Part shown: positions 36,328 to 47,559 of the stretch, piece after piece
Position numbering within the stretch: position 1 is the stretch's first letter
Layout: each line of letters opens with the position of its first letter
NCBI GenBank assembly: GCA_000226015.1
Contig: JH152945.1
Span: 247,207-311,206 of the forward strand
From: Mnemiopsis leidyi
Lineage: Eukaryota; Ctenophora; Tentaculata; Lobata; Bolinopsidae
Reading direction: 5' to 3'
DNA: 64,000 nucleotides
Notes under the pieces: generated by a model
Told to the model about the DNA's origin: nothing
Seen by the model: only the letters and a program-made list of their open reading frames with translations
The model's database searches: none
Made by a program: the position numbers and the translations under genes

Positions 36328-37163
36328 CTAAAGATCTTCATTTTCTCTTAGGAGGAAATTCAGCGAATTAGAAACCTCCACTTCAAGTCGGAGATGATAC
36401 CCCAACCCCGGAAATGTGGTAGCATCTTTGGAGACATAGATAGCGTAATTCCCAAACACTTCGCCGTCCTTGGCAGAACCATGTCCGTGATCACTGCCCT
36501 GCCACCAGTCGGTCAGCCCCTTTCCCATGATGGAAATCTCATGAGCCGATGATTTGGAGCCATGGGAGAAACAGCTTCCCCGGTGTGTGGTTTGCAATAG
36601 TAATGGTTCCCGATTCCCCTGGTCCCATCATCGTTAACATCAGCCGGAGAAAGATATCCCCCCGTCAAAACGATTCTGTGACCGTTGTTAGTGTAAGCCC
36701 AGTTGAACGCAAGGTCTCCTCCAACAGAGAATACCGGATCTTTGTCCACGTTTTTAGCGTTTTTGCTGATCTCCTCCTGGACAGGACCTCCTTCTGTAAC
36801 GATCTCCCTACCGGGGTCCATGTCCTGGAACCTGGAAAGCAGAGACCGTCCCCCTTCTTTGAACCGGAACACCTTTACCGCATCAACTTCCCCGCCCTGG
36901 TGTCGCACTAGTGCGATGTAGTTGACGGGATGTCGCCAGATAAACCTGTTCAGGTAGTCTTTGCTGAAGGCTTCGGAGTAGGTTCCGATAAAAAGGTCCT
37001 CTACCCAGCCTGTTGTGTAATCCATGATGTGTCCATCAGACGGATTGAGGTTCATGGCCAAGTGCCAAGTTTTCTTTTCTATCTGCTCTATTTTCTCTAT
37101 AGTTCGGCTTTTTACTTTACTCAACCAAATGCATATTACAACAACTAACGTCCGAAACGCCAT
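36328..37163 (-). CDS. Secreted protein, possibly fibrinogen/intelectin-like, split over two frames
   Basis: The likely start is the Met at 37163 (MAFRTLVVVICIWLSKVKS), a good signal peptide; an upstream in-frame Met at 37190 is less suitable. The chain reads 'WHLAMNLNPSDGHIMDY', 'FSKDYLNRFIW', 'YIALVRHQGGEVDAVKV', 'GGDLAFNWAYTNNGHRI', 'GIGNHYYCKPHTGEA', then continues in the next frame as 'CFSHGSKSSAHEISIMGKGL', 'DWWQGSDHGHG', 'VFGNYAIYVSK', to a stop at 36328. The W..AMN..PSDG start, the late GxGN..YC region and the terminal YAIYVS strand recall fibrinogen-related or intelectin-like secreted domains; this is a weak resemblance. The frame changes between about 36600 and 36530. No intron fits, so one missing base, a sequencing error or a young pseudogene are the options. 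About 270 aa in total. Confidence 0.5.
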
Positions 37164-37199
37164 GATAATGTTCTTAAATATGGACAACAATGAGAGCTA

Positions 37200-38595
37200 A
37201 AGAACGAAAAGAAAGTTTATTGATTAAAATAATCTCTCAGGAAAGCCAGAGAACAGCTGGTTTTCATATTATCTGGAAACGATTCTTCTAATTGCATTTG
37301 TTAGCGTCATTCCTTTGCAATATTTTGATTGAATTAAAAATTTAATATATAAAGTTTCAACACCTGCACCAATCAGCATGAAGACAAAACCTTCTTCCAA
37401 TTTGCAGGAAGGCATAATTTGACCTATGTGGTGCACAATTCCTTGAACGATATGTACATTGTTAATCACTTATCAATTACACTTTTTTTTCTAAGAGGAC
37501 GGAGGAATAGTCGGAATGCTTCAATGTCGAGAGGATCCATTTGTTGTTTCCTCGGTTTTTTGAGTCCGTCCAGGAGATGTTTTTTCCTTAAAGGATATCT
37601 CCGTTAAAGAATATCTTCGTTAATATGATTGAAATACACTAATACAGGTATTTCTTCATTTTGATATGGGACCCATTTTCACATATGAAAAAATTGTGGG
37701 TCGGAAAAGTAAGCAACTAAAGGTTTCAGATTTCAGGATATATCTGTCGCAATTTAATCATCGTCACAAAAAGTCCGCTTCATACACACTCTAGCATTTA
37801 TAGCCTAAAATGTCGAACAATTATTATTACAAATGGTGTTGAATTGATCGATATTTTTTATTTAACACTAATTTTACTTCGGTGTGTAACCTAACTCTAA
37901 CTTTAACTCAAACCCTTACCCTAACCCTGGGAAGGCTGAGAGACAAAACCAAAGTTTTGCACGGACACACACGTTTTACAACGTTTCCACAAACCCTCTC
38001 CCGCACACCCTAAGTTGAAAAATCAGGAGTTGAATCTTGACTCTGTCATTTTTCAGTATTCTGTCAGTTACAGTCTGTCGGTTGGGACTGCCGGGGATAA
38101 TCTTTGCAGACATCAGGAACAGATCATCAGTGCAAAACCTGCCCCTATTTCGGGGTGTTTAATTTCCAGATAGTGCTACCAGACGTTGGTAGTGTGGAGC
38201 CCCCGCTACAATCTATGGTGACGGAGATTGAAGTCTGTTCCTGTGACATCCTGAGTTGAAGTGGATGTATTAGCTCTTCTTCATCATCATCATCATTATA
38301 AAATATCAGCTGTCTGTTTGCTCCACGAGGACTTCAGCATATCTGCACCAGTAAGAGATTATACTGAGCAATCAAGAGTGAGATATTTTTGGTTGGAGAG
38401 ACGAAATAAAACAATTAACATGACTTAATTCTTGAATTCTTCAATTTATACATCATCTTTAGAGAACCTCAAATTATTTGTATAATAGTAGTGTTGAAAG
38501 TATTAAGAGATATATCCGCTGTTACTCCACATCGCAAAAATAACTCGGGGGAGTAAACAAAAATTAAAACTAACTAAATAACTCCAAAACCCTCC
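37200..38595. other. Intergenic stretch without a supported gene
   Basis: No credible coding region. A short telomere-like run (CTTACCCTAACCCTGGG) lies near 37913-37930, ahead of the larger arrays at 39.3 kb. ATC/CAT microsatellite traces near 38280-38300. Confidence 0.5.
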
Positions 38596-38600
38596 CAAAA

Positions 38601-38700
38601 GACTGGTCATGACACCCTGCCTAACCCATGAACTGCATTAGCCAGGCAGGGCCTGCCCGGCTAATGCAGTTCATGGGTTACTTAGGCTGTCAGACCAGTC
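38601..38700. repeat. 100-bp near-palindrome
   Basis: Arms of about 50 bases from GACTGGTC (38601) to GACCAGTC (38700) meet with almost no loop. The central 'TAACCCATGAACTGCATTAG' and its complement match exactly, and the outer part is about 80% matched. It is of the same style as the palindromes at 1326 and 44453. Confidence 0.85.
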
Positions 38701-39294
38701 ACCATGAACTCAAAGAACACGCCCACTCACATTTCAATATCCCTTCTCTCCCATTCCTTTTTACCGCATAACCAATACAGCCATTTGGAACTCTGGTATG
38801 CCTCCATCCTGACATCCCTTACTAGTTTTTTTCTGGGCTCGGCCTCTCATCCCAATAACTGAAGGCCTGCAGCTGCCTTTATAAGGCTCTCTGCTACTAA
38901 TACTATACCTCTAGCCCCTACCGCTACCGCCATATTATAACAGGACTATCCATTTTCCTCACACTCAACTTGTAGTCCGGGGTAACGGTCAAATATCAGC
39001 TTATGGGCCGCTGATATTCGCACCTCCTAATATCATCCGGAGAATACTTGTAACTATGCTGTAACCGATACTTTTCCACCTTCCACATATCTACTAAACT
39101 ATCGCATCGATGGGCAAAGCCACTTGCGAGTTTCTACCAAATAAGCAGATCTTCCGTTCCTCAGGGTATGCCCAGCACCTAGCCAACGCCTTACAAACCG
39201 ATTAACCCTAGTATGCTCCCACTTCAATACCGTTCGCGTTCATGCTGAAATGTCATAAATTGTCAGAATCCACTTCATTTTTAACCTTAACCCT

Positions 39295-39525
39295 AATTTA
39301 ACCTTAACTCTAACAATAACCCTAACCCTAACCCTAACCCTAACCCTAACCCTAACCCTAACCCNNNNNNNNNNNCTACCTACCTACCTACCTACCTACC
39401 TACCTACCTACCTACCTACCTACCTACCTACCTACCTACCTACCTACCTACCTACCTACTCTACCTACCTAACTCTAACCCTAACACTAACCCTAACCCT
39501 AACCCTAACCCTAATCCTAACTAAT
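39295..39525. repeat. Interstitial telomere-like (CCCTAA)n with embedded (CTAC)n
   Basis: CCCTAA repeats at about 39310-39364, an 11-base gap (39365-39375), about 21 CTAC units (39376-39460), then CCCTAA repeats again to 39517 with variants CACTAA and CCCTAATCC. TTAGGG is the ancestral animal telomere unit. Flanking CCTTAACTCTAAC variants suggest decay at the edges. Confidence 0.95.
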
Positions 39526-39761
39526 TGCTGCAGAGATCAGGGATGTCCCTATATCAGAGAGACGTGAATGTAGCTCATATAATCACGTGTATTGTCAGGT
39601 GACCTGGACACTTTTTAAGACCCTTTCTGGAGATTATTTTTTAAAGCCTAAAACCAATAGAATAAAAACTTTAATGTTAAAAATTAGAAATTACAGCAAG
39701 GAAGATTTTATATAGTCAGCAAGAAATTAAAAAATGATATTTCAAATGATCTGAAGAATTT

Positions 39762-42700
39762 TCAATCTTGCGAGCATGAAGGTCGCCTTTCTTTGACTCG
39801 ATTAACTGTTTTAAGTTCGATCGCCTGTTGATTTTCATTATGATTTTGATTAACTTCACCAAGCTTTAAAAGAGCAAGAAAATACCGAACAAATCTTGCA
39901 AGCACTGCCAAAACTTTTGTAAACAAATTGCACATGATCTCGCTGTATAAAAATGGATTAATTACTGAGTTTATAGGTAATATGATTATTGAAAAGAAAC
40001 CATAGTAAGAAGTGGCATCCATGACCTCAAAGGAGTGCAAAATACAGATGAGAACAAAGGGTACCCAACAGGAAAAGTCTGTCAATATTATAGCCGCTAC
40101 CTTTCTCTGTAACTTCCTATTCCGTTTGTTGACAGTTTCAGCGGTTGGTCCAGCTTCCATGGTGAGAGACTTAGACGATCTAAAGGTAGAGATATTGATA
40201 TAGATATAGACTGCCGCTATAATAACGAAGCAACCAATGCTCATTGCAAGAGTTAACATTGTAAAGAGCCTCTGAGGGTCATCGCTTGTCACAAAAAACT
40301 TGAAAAGGCATACTCCATCATTGCCATAGAAATCAACTCGAGCAATCTTTCCGTTAAGGTTTCCATAGTCTTCAGAAAACATAGATCGAACCAGAGTTTC
40401 AATCAGTCTCCAGCGAAGAATTCTATCTTTCGATCTACCGTAGTAGCTTTGGATCACTTCTAGATGCTTTTGTTTTCCTATCATGTTTCTCGGAAATATC
40501 TTTATAGAATTGTCGTAAACAAGCCCGTTTACAAAATAGTCCTCAAATATGGGGAACAACGTTACAGAAGCTATGGCTGCAGCCGGAGTAACTATTAAAC
40601 AAACCAAGCCCAGGACAAACAATTTTTTTCTTCTGCCTATATCCTCATCTTGAGTAAGAGCACGTTTGTAAATCTTAAAAGCTCTAATAATGCTTAGACA
40701 TGTTAAGGAAAACAAAGAAACAAGCGACCCAAAGGTACTTATCACCCCTAAACATGAACAGTACCAACTAGTCAGCCATTGGAACCGCTTCGTGCAATAG
40801 TCCTTAGCGATAACCGCGGAATCCACTGCAGCTATCACTAAAAGATAGGCTCCCAACAAAAAGTCTCCTAGCGCAATCAGATTAACGAGCAGTTTGTTCG
40901 CCAGGATGTGTAACGATTTACATTTCGATGTAGCTCCTACATTTTCAAAAAGAACCACAGCATTTGACATCATGGCCATAAAACCTATGAACCATGCAGC
41001 TCCTTTAAGGAATGGCTGGTTAATGATCTCCTTGCTGCATTCCGAGTTGCACTCATCAGACATATCACCACAGTCAGGGGTGCCATCGCACTTTTTGCTG
41101 AGAGGTATGTTGCCTTGTTCGTCTGTGCAATGAAAACTGTTTGTACAGTTCATCTCGTCTGAGCCGTCTCCGCAATCGTCCCACATGTTACAAACTTTAT
41201 CATAGTCCAAGCACATCCCATTTTTACAGACAAAATAATCGTTATGGTAGTCATTTGCTTTTCTTGTCACAAAAGTCAGGCGATGTTTATTGACGACTGT
41301 GTAAACCCGTCCCTTATATTGTGTTGGACAATCTGTAAACTTTATGGGTCTTTGAAGAGGACATGGTGATTCTTTACACATCCCTGAACAGCTAAAGAAG
41401 ACATATGCTTCACCGAACAGAAAACGACAATCTGTCTTTTCTTTTGGATATGTCACACTGATTCTACTACCAACTCCATAAATATTTTCTTTGAAAGGGT
41501 TGAATTCTTGTGAGACACATAGGGTTTTTTGCTTGGAGACAACGTCTGCTAATCCTCTGTGACAGTATTTGAGAGTTTTGTCGTTTCCCGATGTACTAAC
41601 TGCAGTTGAAATACTTGGCAAACTTCGTCCAACCTTACAGATCAAGTTTTCGTTGTCACATTTTTCTATCCCGTTGCAAAGTTCTCTTAAACGAATAAAC
41701 CTCTTTGACCCGTATCTGCAGATAAAAACATCGTCACAGTCTGTGCTTACCTCAAATCTTCTGTTCATTGGACTGTGTCCACAGACAATGCGCCAGTTTT
41801 CATCCGTCCCATTTATGCAGTCTTTTAGTCCGTCTCCGAGCCATGAAACAGGAATTCTAAGTTCTCTGCCAGTTTCATAGTTCCTAAAACACTTTTGCTC
41901 GGTAAGATCAAAACACGCCGGATGTTTCTCGTCTGCCCCACTTGTACAATCATTCGCCTCGTCACAAAGCTGGTGTTTATGGACAGTGCAGTTTTGACCA
42001 ACACTTACACAAGCTATATCCATGCCGTCCTCACAGAAACCTCTTCTGAATGGTCCACACACCATGGTTCTGGAGACGGTGCTGAAGCCGTATCCATTGA
42101 TATGACAGCTAACACCAGTTTTATTAAAGTCAGAGCAATTTGTCTGATCTATGAAATCAAGACAGTATGGTATTCCAAATTTTTCCATCTTATTCGTGCC
42201 ATCGGTATAAAGGCCAAATCGACCAGCGGCATCCCCTGCCGTAGACACTTTTATCGAAGAACATCGAGTAAAGTTAAAAATAGGAACAACCCTTGTGATA
42301 TTATGCTGTCTGATTAGCTCCCCGCTAATACAGCTTGGCATACCCGGATGAAGCTTAGGATCACATTCTTCTTCGTCTGATCTATAATCTTCCCAGGATA
42401 CACAATCCACCTCCAGATTGCAAACCTCATAAGGTGGATGATAAGAAATCACAATTCCTTTTCTCATACAGGTTTTACCGTATAAGAAGCCATTGCAATG
42501 ACTCTCGTCAACGCAGTTCCATTCGTCGCATTTGTCGTCGCACAATTTACTCCAAACAGTAAGATTGGTAGTTTGGTTCGTGTTATTACAGTTTGTTCCA
42601 TCTTCATCTTGTCCAGCAGTATCACAACATTTCAGTCTTCTTATTTGTTCCGTGTTGAGATTGTTACACTGTGTATGCGGCTTACAGAGCCTCTCTCGTT

Positions 42701-44248
42701 CGAGGAGCATACGAGCACGCTCATATCCGCAGTAGAGGTAACCGCAGAGAGCCCAGTCAGTATTTCTGACGACCTGGGAGTCTTGAGTTGCTCCACAAAC
42801 CTGGAAATAGATCCTGTCAAGATATTCGTGTGAGGTAACGAAAATGCATCGACAGTTTTTTTTCTTCAAGTCCGAATATCTGCCATCCAAGCAGATTCAA
42901 CTTTTATACTGTGACGTCAGCTTCCAACCCCACCCCAGTATCAGAATCAAAGTAAAAATTCACGTCCATGTCCCGACTCCGTTACTTGTTGGCATACGAC
43001 TGCACTACAGCAGATTGCATCATTGATGTATCATGTTAGGTTAATTGTATGTTAAATCATCCTATCCGGCCCTTGTAATTTGCTCCGTGGCACTATTCAA
43101 TACACATCTCACGTTTAAATGGCATTTTTAAGAATATTCATCAATTTGCAGCAAAATTTGTATTAGTTGGTAGACCTAGGCCTAATTAAACGGTATGATT
43201 TCCTATTTGCACACATAGCCTGAATTGGAAAAAATCTACATAATATTTTATAAGTGCCTAAGGTGGAAATTTAGGCGTTAAGGGAAGCAACCTAAGTCCT
43301 AAAATCAACTTTATTTTTATATTCACTCATATTCTGCAAATATTTTCACGACTGAAATTGAAAAAAACAATAGTGCTCGATGGTAAAAAATATTTTTAGA
43401 TTATGAAGTCGCTGACAAGCGCCAGTTAGAAGGCCACTTAGCAAAACAGCCCGACAGATTTTGTCGAAACTGAAAAGGTGTCAAATTCTCCACTGTAGAA
43501 GAAAAACTGTCACCTTTTTAGTCTCAGCAAAATCTGTAGTGGCCCTCTCTCAATTTTTGCTTTCATATAGTCACACTATTAGAGTCAAACCGCAATTGCA
43601 TTCCACCTTCTAAAACCCGTCGAGCTGCATGAGGTAGGTGAACGAGGCCGCTCAATTCTTGGTACTTCTCCAATCGAAATTGAACCTATTTTACGAGTTT
43701 TACACCCTTCAATTTTAACCATAGCGAAGAGGAATGTATACAAAATACCTGATAACCGTAAGGATCATCCGAACAAGTAGCATTCACAAACGGATGGCGA
43801 GCAGTGGAGGTAAGCGAAAGGACGTAGTAGTGGTCCCCTGAGAATGGACACTTAAAGTTTTGTAAGCCTTTAAGGGTATCCGGACATCTTTCTTTGAGGA
43901 AACCATTGTTTTCTTCAAATCTGCACTTTTCTGAGAGTGATCAATGATCATTAATTGTATGTAAGTTGATAGGCCGTATTTAAGCTAACTAGCCGGATTT
44001 CAAGGACATTAGTATACACCGTCACTAAGGGGCACGCGTCACCGAGATCTCAATCACAACACCGATTCTTGCTCTAAGTACCAGAGCCCTTTTAAATACT
44101 TAAATTAAATTAGATATTTAAAATAAAATTATAGCAATGTCAAATATATGAATATACCTTCCTCTTGTAAAGGAACGATGATTCTTGATAATAGAAGAAA
44201 CAGCAGCAGGGTGACTATGACTGATTTTGTTTCACCCGCAAGATTCAT
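39762..44248 (-). CDS. LDLa-repeat 7TM receptor (RXFP/GRL101-like, without LRRs)
   Basis: Exon 1 is 44158-44248 with signal peptide 'SVIVTLLLFLLLSRIIVPLQ'; exon 2 is 43749-43930 (CRFEENNGFLKERC, CPFSGDHYYVLSLTST); a large exon runs to the stop at 39762, with its acceptor near 42870 not settled. The ectodomain has about six LDLa-type repeats; the clearest are 'FVCKNGMCLDYDKVCNMWDD' with CGDGSDEMNC and 'CDGTPDCGDMSDEC', directly before the membrane domain. In the 7TM part, 'LIALGDFLLGAYLL' is TM2, 'LTCLSIIRAFKIYK' ends TM3 in place of DRY, 'ILTDFSCWVPF' is TM6 and 'NSVINPFLY' is TM7. The TDFxCWxP form is typical of glycoprotein-hormone/relaxin-type LGRs and snail GRL101. No leucine-rich repeats are seen. 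Ligand unknown; G-protein signalling at the plasma membrane is inferred. Total about 1,120 aa. Confidence 0.85.
42902..42919 (-). promoter_or_regulatory. CRE plus TATA box just upstream of the large receptor exon
   Basis: On the minus strand a perfect TGACGTCA (42912-42919) is followed directly by CAG and TATAAAAG (42902-42909). About 35 bases later the large exon of the LDLa receptor begins. It lies in the second intron and could be an internal promoter. The first in-frame Met after it is about 60 codons into the exon (MLLERERLC), which would give a product without the signal peptide. Confidence 0.35.
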
Positions 44249-44452
44249 TTAAATATTTTATCTGAATATGTAATCAAATTGAGCAATTATTATATACTTT
44301 CAACACCAATATTATACAAATTTAAAAATGAATACGAATGTTTACTTTTCTTTGGAAAAATTGCCGGATAATGAAGTCGAAATTTGGTGAAAATTGTCTA
44401 ATTTTTAAAAGCTGGCAGATCTTTTGATTATTTCGGTCAGAAAGATATTTCT

Positions 44453-44552
44453 TGAGTTTTATTCAATGTCAATTTAAGTGTGTGTAATTCTTTAAACAGA
44501 TTAATCTGTTTTAAGAATTATACACACTTAAATTGACATTGAATAAAACTCA
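44453..44552. repeat. 100-bp palindrome with no loop (48 of 50 positions paired)
   Basis: Arms 44453-44502 and 44503-44552 (TGAGTTTTATTCAATGTCAA and onward) are reverse complements with two mismatches and meet at AGATT|AATCT. It is 200 bp upstream of the LDLa receptor start codon. A transcript would form a very long hairpin. No miRNA family recognised. Confidence 0.9.
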
Positions 44553-44896
44553 TATGTACATGTATTTATTGTAAATTGAGCAAAAATTCTTAAGCTTATA
44601 ATTTTTTGAAATGAGGAAGTCAGCTAAAAACCCATCATATACTCCATTTGCATATCCTTAGCCAGATTAAATATTTTTGGAATTTTCGCCACAATCAGCT
44701 TGTTTATGATTCCAAACCATTCAAAAAGCTTCCTTAAGTATATAGTTTGAATACTCAAAAATACAGAAATTTGAAAAATTCTGCTTGCAACACTTTTTAA
44801 ATCATTTAAATCGGTTAAAAAAGGTTAAAAGTTATGGTCTTTGACGAATTGACGATTTAAAATTTGTCAGAATTCATTGGGGAGTTTTTAATTTCT

Positions 44897-45144
44897 AAGA
44901 AATAGGACTGCTAGTGAGGTTAAGTACATCTTGTAACAAGGAATACGCAATGGTATAACTAAAACATTTCAATCAATTTTACATTGATCATGTTTACTCA
45001 ATAAATTTGTTGAATTTTTAGTGTTTTTATACTTTAAAACTATTATAATTTGTTAAATTTGTAGTGTTGTAATAGTTTTATCGAGTGAACATGATCAGTG
45101 TCATATTGATTGAAATATTTTTGTTATATCATTGCGTATTTCTT
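44897..45144. mobile_element. Fold-back MITE-like element
   Basis: Imperfect inverted arms of about 68 bases, 'AAGGAATACGCAATGGTATA' from 44938 and its diverged complement ending ATTGCGTATTTCTT at 45144, enclose an AT-rich 70-bp centre. The left flank 'AAGAAATAGGACTGC' (44897) is shared with the short inverted-repeat copy at 13732. There is no coding capacity. Arms match at about 85% by eye. Confidence 0.7.
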
Positions 45145-45149
45145 GGGTG

Positions 45150-46420
45150 AAATTGGCTTCTCCGTGGTAAATCGCTGTCACATGATTGAACAAATTTCCG
45201 ATTTCTTCCCAAGAATTCTGACGTCCATAACATGCAAATTGCAATAATAGCTACTTATCACGCTGGAATAGAATGTTACCTAAGCGCAAGTGTTGAAAAA
45301 AAATGAGAGAATAGCTCGATATTTAAGAATCGATCGATTCTCTGGCCTTTGTCCTTAAGTATAATGAAATTTTCCTAAAAAAGCATAAACTAAAATTGTC
45401 GGCGGCTTCAAGATTCTAAGATCATCTCAAAAATTTTCTTCGTTTCGAAGCTTTCATTATTATATTTCATTGACCTTACGTCAAACAGAAAATGCAGCCC
45501 CCTAAAGAAAACTTGTGTTAGGTAATACACTTCTATATCATCAAACGCATTTTCACACTTATTATCGGTTCAATTTTTTAATTACAATTAGTTTTATTCT
45601 CACGAATATACCTCCGTCATAAGGGATGAAATACTTAGCCTTTACTGAAAAACCTGTGTCACATAAATAATAAAACTAATATCACTATCAGCTTTATGTG
45701 TGAACAAGTCTTGAGCTGAAGATAAAATCTTACTTATTAAAATTATACTTTGACAATTTGATGGCCATTCTGTGTCGTTTCCTACAAAATATCAAAAACC
45801 GTATGTAAAGAATGTCGACCTCATTACAATTTTCTAGCTGCATTTGACTTGTTGACACTGACAGACGCTGCTGCCATGGGACGAATTTAACTTTGGACCC
45901 GTCATTTCGTGATAAGACTGGTCAGGTTGGTCGTCGTTATGCATTATATGCTCCATATAACTCGTTAACAAATACGCTTATTCTTTTATTTGTGATTTCA
46001 TTGTTTTAAAATTAATGTATCGAAATATTTTTATTGTTTTAAAATTAATGTATCGAAATATTTTTATGAAGTCTCTGGATCGTAAAGCAAAAGCAATCGT
46101 TCCAACCCTAGAATACTGCAGTGAGTATCGAAATTTATTTTTCCCCAAAACGTCCATGCCTCAAATCATTCAAAAGCATACGTTGCCCAATAAATTGTAC
46201 AACAATACAGTCAATGCTTGTTTTGCTGCACTCGCAGGCGACCTTCCTAGACCGAAATGCAAAAATTAACCTTAACTAGGGCTTAAGAATGGACAGTTTA
46301 AGCAATTAGGCAGACTAGTTATATGAGTCTACTAAATGTAGTATTATTCAATTCGAAGTAAAAATGATAATCAACATTGTGAAAATCATAATCATTTCTT
46401 ATAATGTTTTCCTTACGTTA
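45150..46420. other. Intergenic stretch without a supported gene
   Basis: Short open frames only; the 84-codon frame at 46015-46269 starts in a 31-bp direct duplication (TAAAATTAATGTATCGAAAT twice, 46004-46066) and has no family resemblance. Confidence 0.45.
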
Positions 46421-46423
46421 ACT

Positions 46424-46510
46424 CCAGCACCTGTTTTTAATTCAATTGCCTGATGAGTTCCATTTTCATTTTGATTAACATCACCGAGCTTTGAACCAAT
46501 ACTCAGTCTC
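46424..46510 (-). pseudogene. Small fragment of the LDLa receptor C-terminus
   Basis: The stretch 'CATTTTCATTTTGATTAACA' with TCACCGAGCTTTG matches 39830-39866 (TTTTGATTAACTTCACCAAG), the coding sequence for the receptor tail GEVNQNHNENQQ. A second, shorter copy than the one at 46840. Confidence 0.6.
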
Positions 46511-46839
46511 TTTCTGAACTATAGCTAGTTGGCCTCAATTCCATTTGGTTCGTGTCTGTGTTTGTTTGTTTCTTGTTCTATCAATACTGTAAGCTTGGAG
46601 ACTGGGCGCAGTAATGCTCCAGAGGGTTTGTAACATCATGGATGCTGACTAAGCTTACCTGATCCTCTCCAACATGATTTTGTTCTCGAGCTCATTCAAC
46701 TCAGTTGCATTAACACTTTGAAATGAAGGTGAAACCTTTGGTGCACGTAAGCAATAGGCAATGATGATTTGATTTTGAGTTAGAATCAGTTCGTCCGATT
46801 TCCCGGCTATAACCCTTATGCATAATTGAGTATCAATTG

Positions 46840-47556
46840 TATCATCAGGTGACCTGGCCTCAGGTGACATACCTCTTCTGAAAAAAATTTGTTGCCTAGA
46901 AAATAATCTTTGATGTTAAAAACTAGAGCAGAAAAGAATATACATATATCATATTGATATATGTATAAAGTCAGTATAAAGAAATTAGAAAATAACATTT
47001 CAATTGATCTGAAGAATTTTCAACCTTGCGAGCATGATGGTCGCGTTACTTTTAGTCGAGCAACTGTCTTTAGTTCAGTCGCCCGTTGATTTAGGTTTTG
47101 AGTTTGATCGACCTCACCAAATTTTAAAAGACCTTGCAGAAATATCGAACAAATCTTGATAGCTATGCCTATAGCATTGCCAAAACTTTTGTTAACAGAT
47201 TGCACATGATCTCGCTGAATTTATTCGTAATGTGATTATTGAAAAGAAACCATTATAGTAATTAGTGGCATCCATGACCTCAAAGGAGTGTAAAATACAG
47301 ATGAGAACAAAGGGTACCCAACAGAAAAAGTCTGTCAATATTATAGCCGATACCTTTTGCTGAAAATCTTTCCGTCCGCGTCAAGGTATTCATATTCTTC
47401 AGAAAATTTCGATCCACCGTAGTAGCTTTGGATCACTTCTAGATGCTTTTGTTTTTCTATCATGTTTCCCGGAAATTCTAATATCTTTATAGAATTCATT
47501 AGAATTGCCGTAAGCAAGCCCGTTTACGAAATATTCCTCGAATACGGGGAACGACG
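46840..47556 (-). pseudogene. Partial duplicate of the LDLa receptor 3' end
   Basis: Homology runs from the 3' flank (TCAGGTGACCTGG, shared with 39594) through the C-terminal tail (GEVDQTQNLNQRATELKTV versus GEVNQNHNENQQAIELKTV) into TM7 and TM6, then jumps over about 240 bp (TM5 and loop 3) to the extracellular loop 2 region, ending at about 47556 near the equivalent of 40562. Frames do not connect and the rest of the gene is missing, so it cannot make a receptor. It lies 2.6 kb upstream of the parent's start codon in the same orientation, a local segmental duplication that then decayed. Confidence 0.85.
46938..46966. repeat. 29-nt AT palindrome inside the receptor duplicate
   Basis: TATACATATATCA, a 3-nt loop, then TGATATATGTATA. 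Simple AT-rich hairpin; the parent locus (39700-39720) lacks it, so it arose after the duplication. Confidence 0.6.
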
Positions 47557-47559
47557 AAA

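Noticed and set aside
41569-42833. Plus-strand frames of 100-140 codons opposite the LDLa receptor
   Set aside because: They are antisense shadows of a long coding exon and have no domain or splice signals of their own.
44453-44552. miRNA precursor
   Set aside because: Pairing is too perfect and too long for a typical animal pre-miRNA and no known mature sequence is recognised; kept only as a palindrome.
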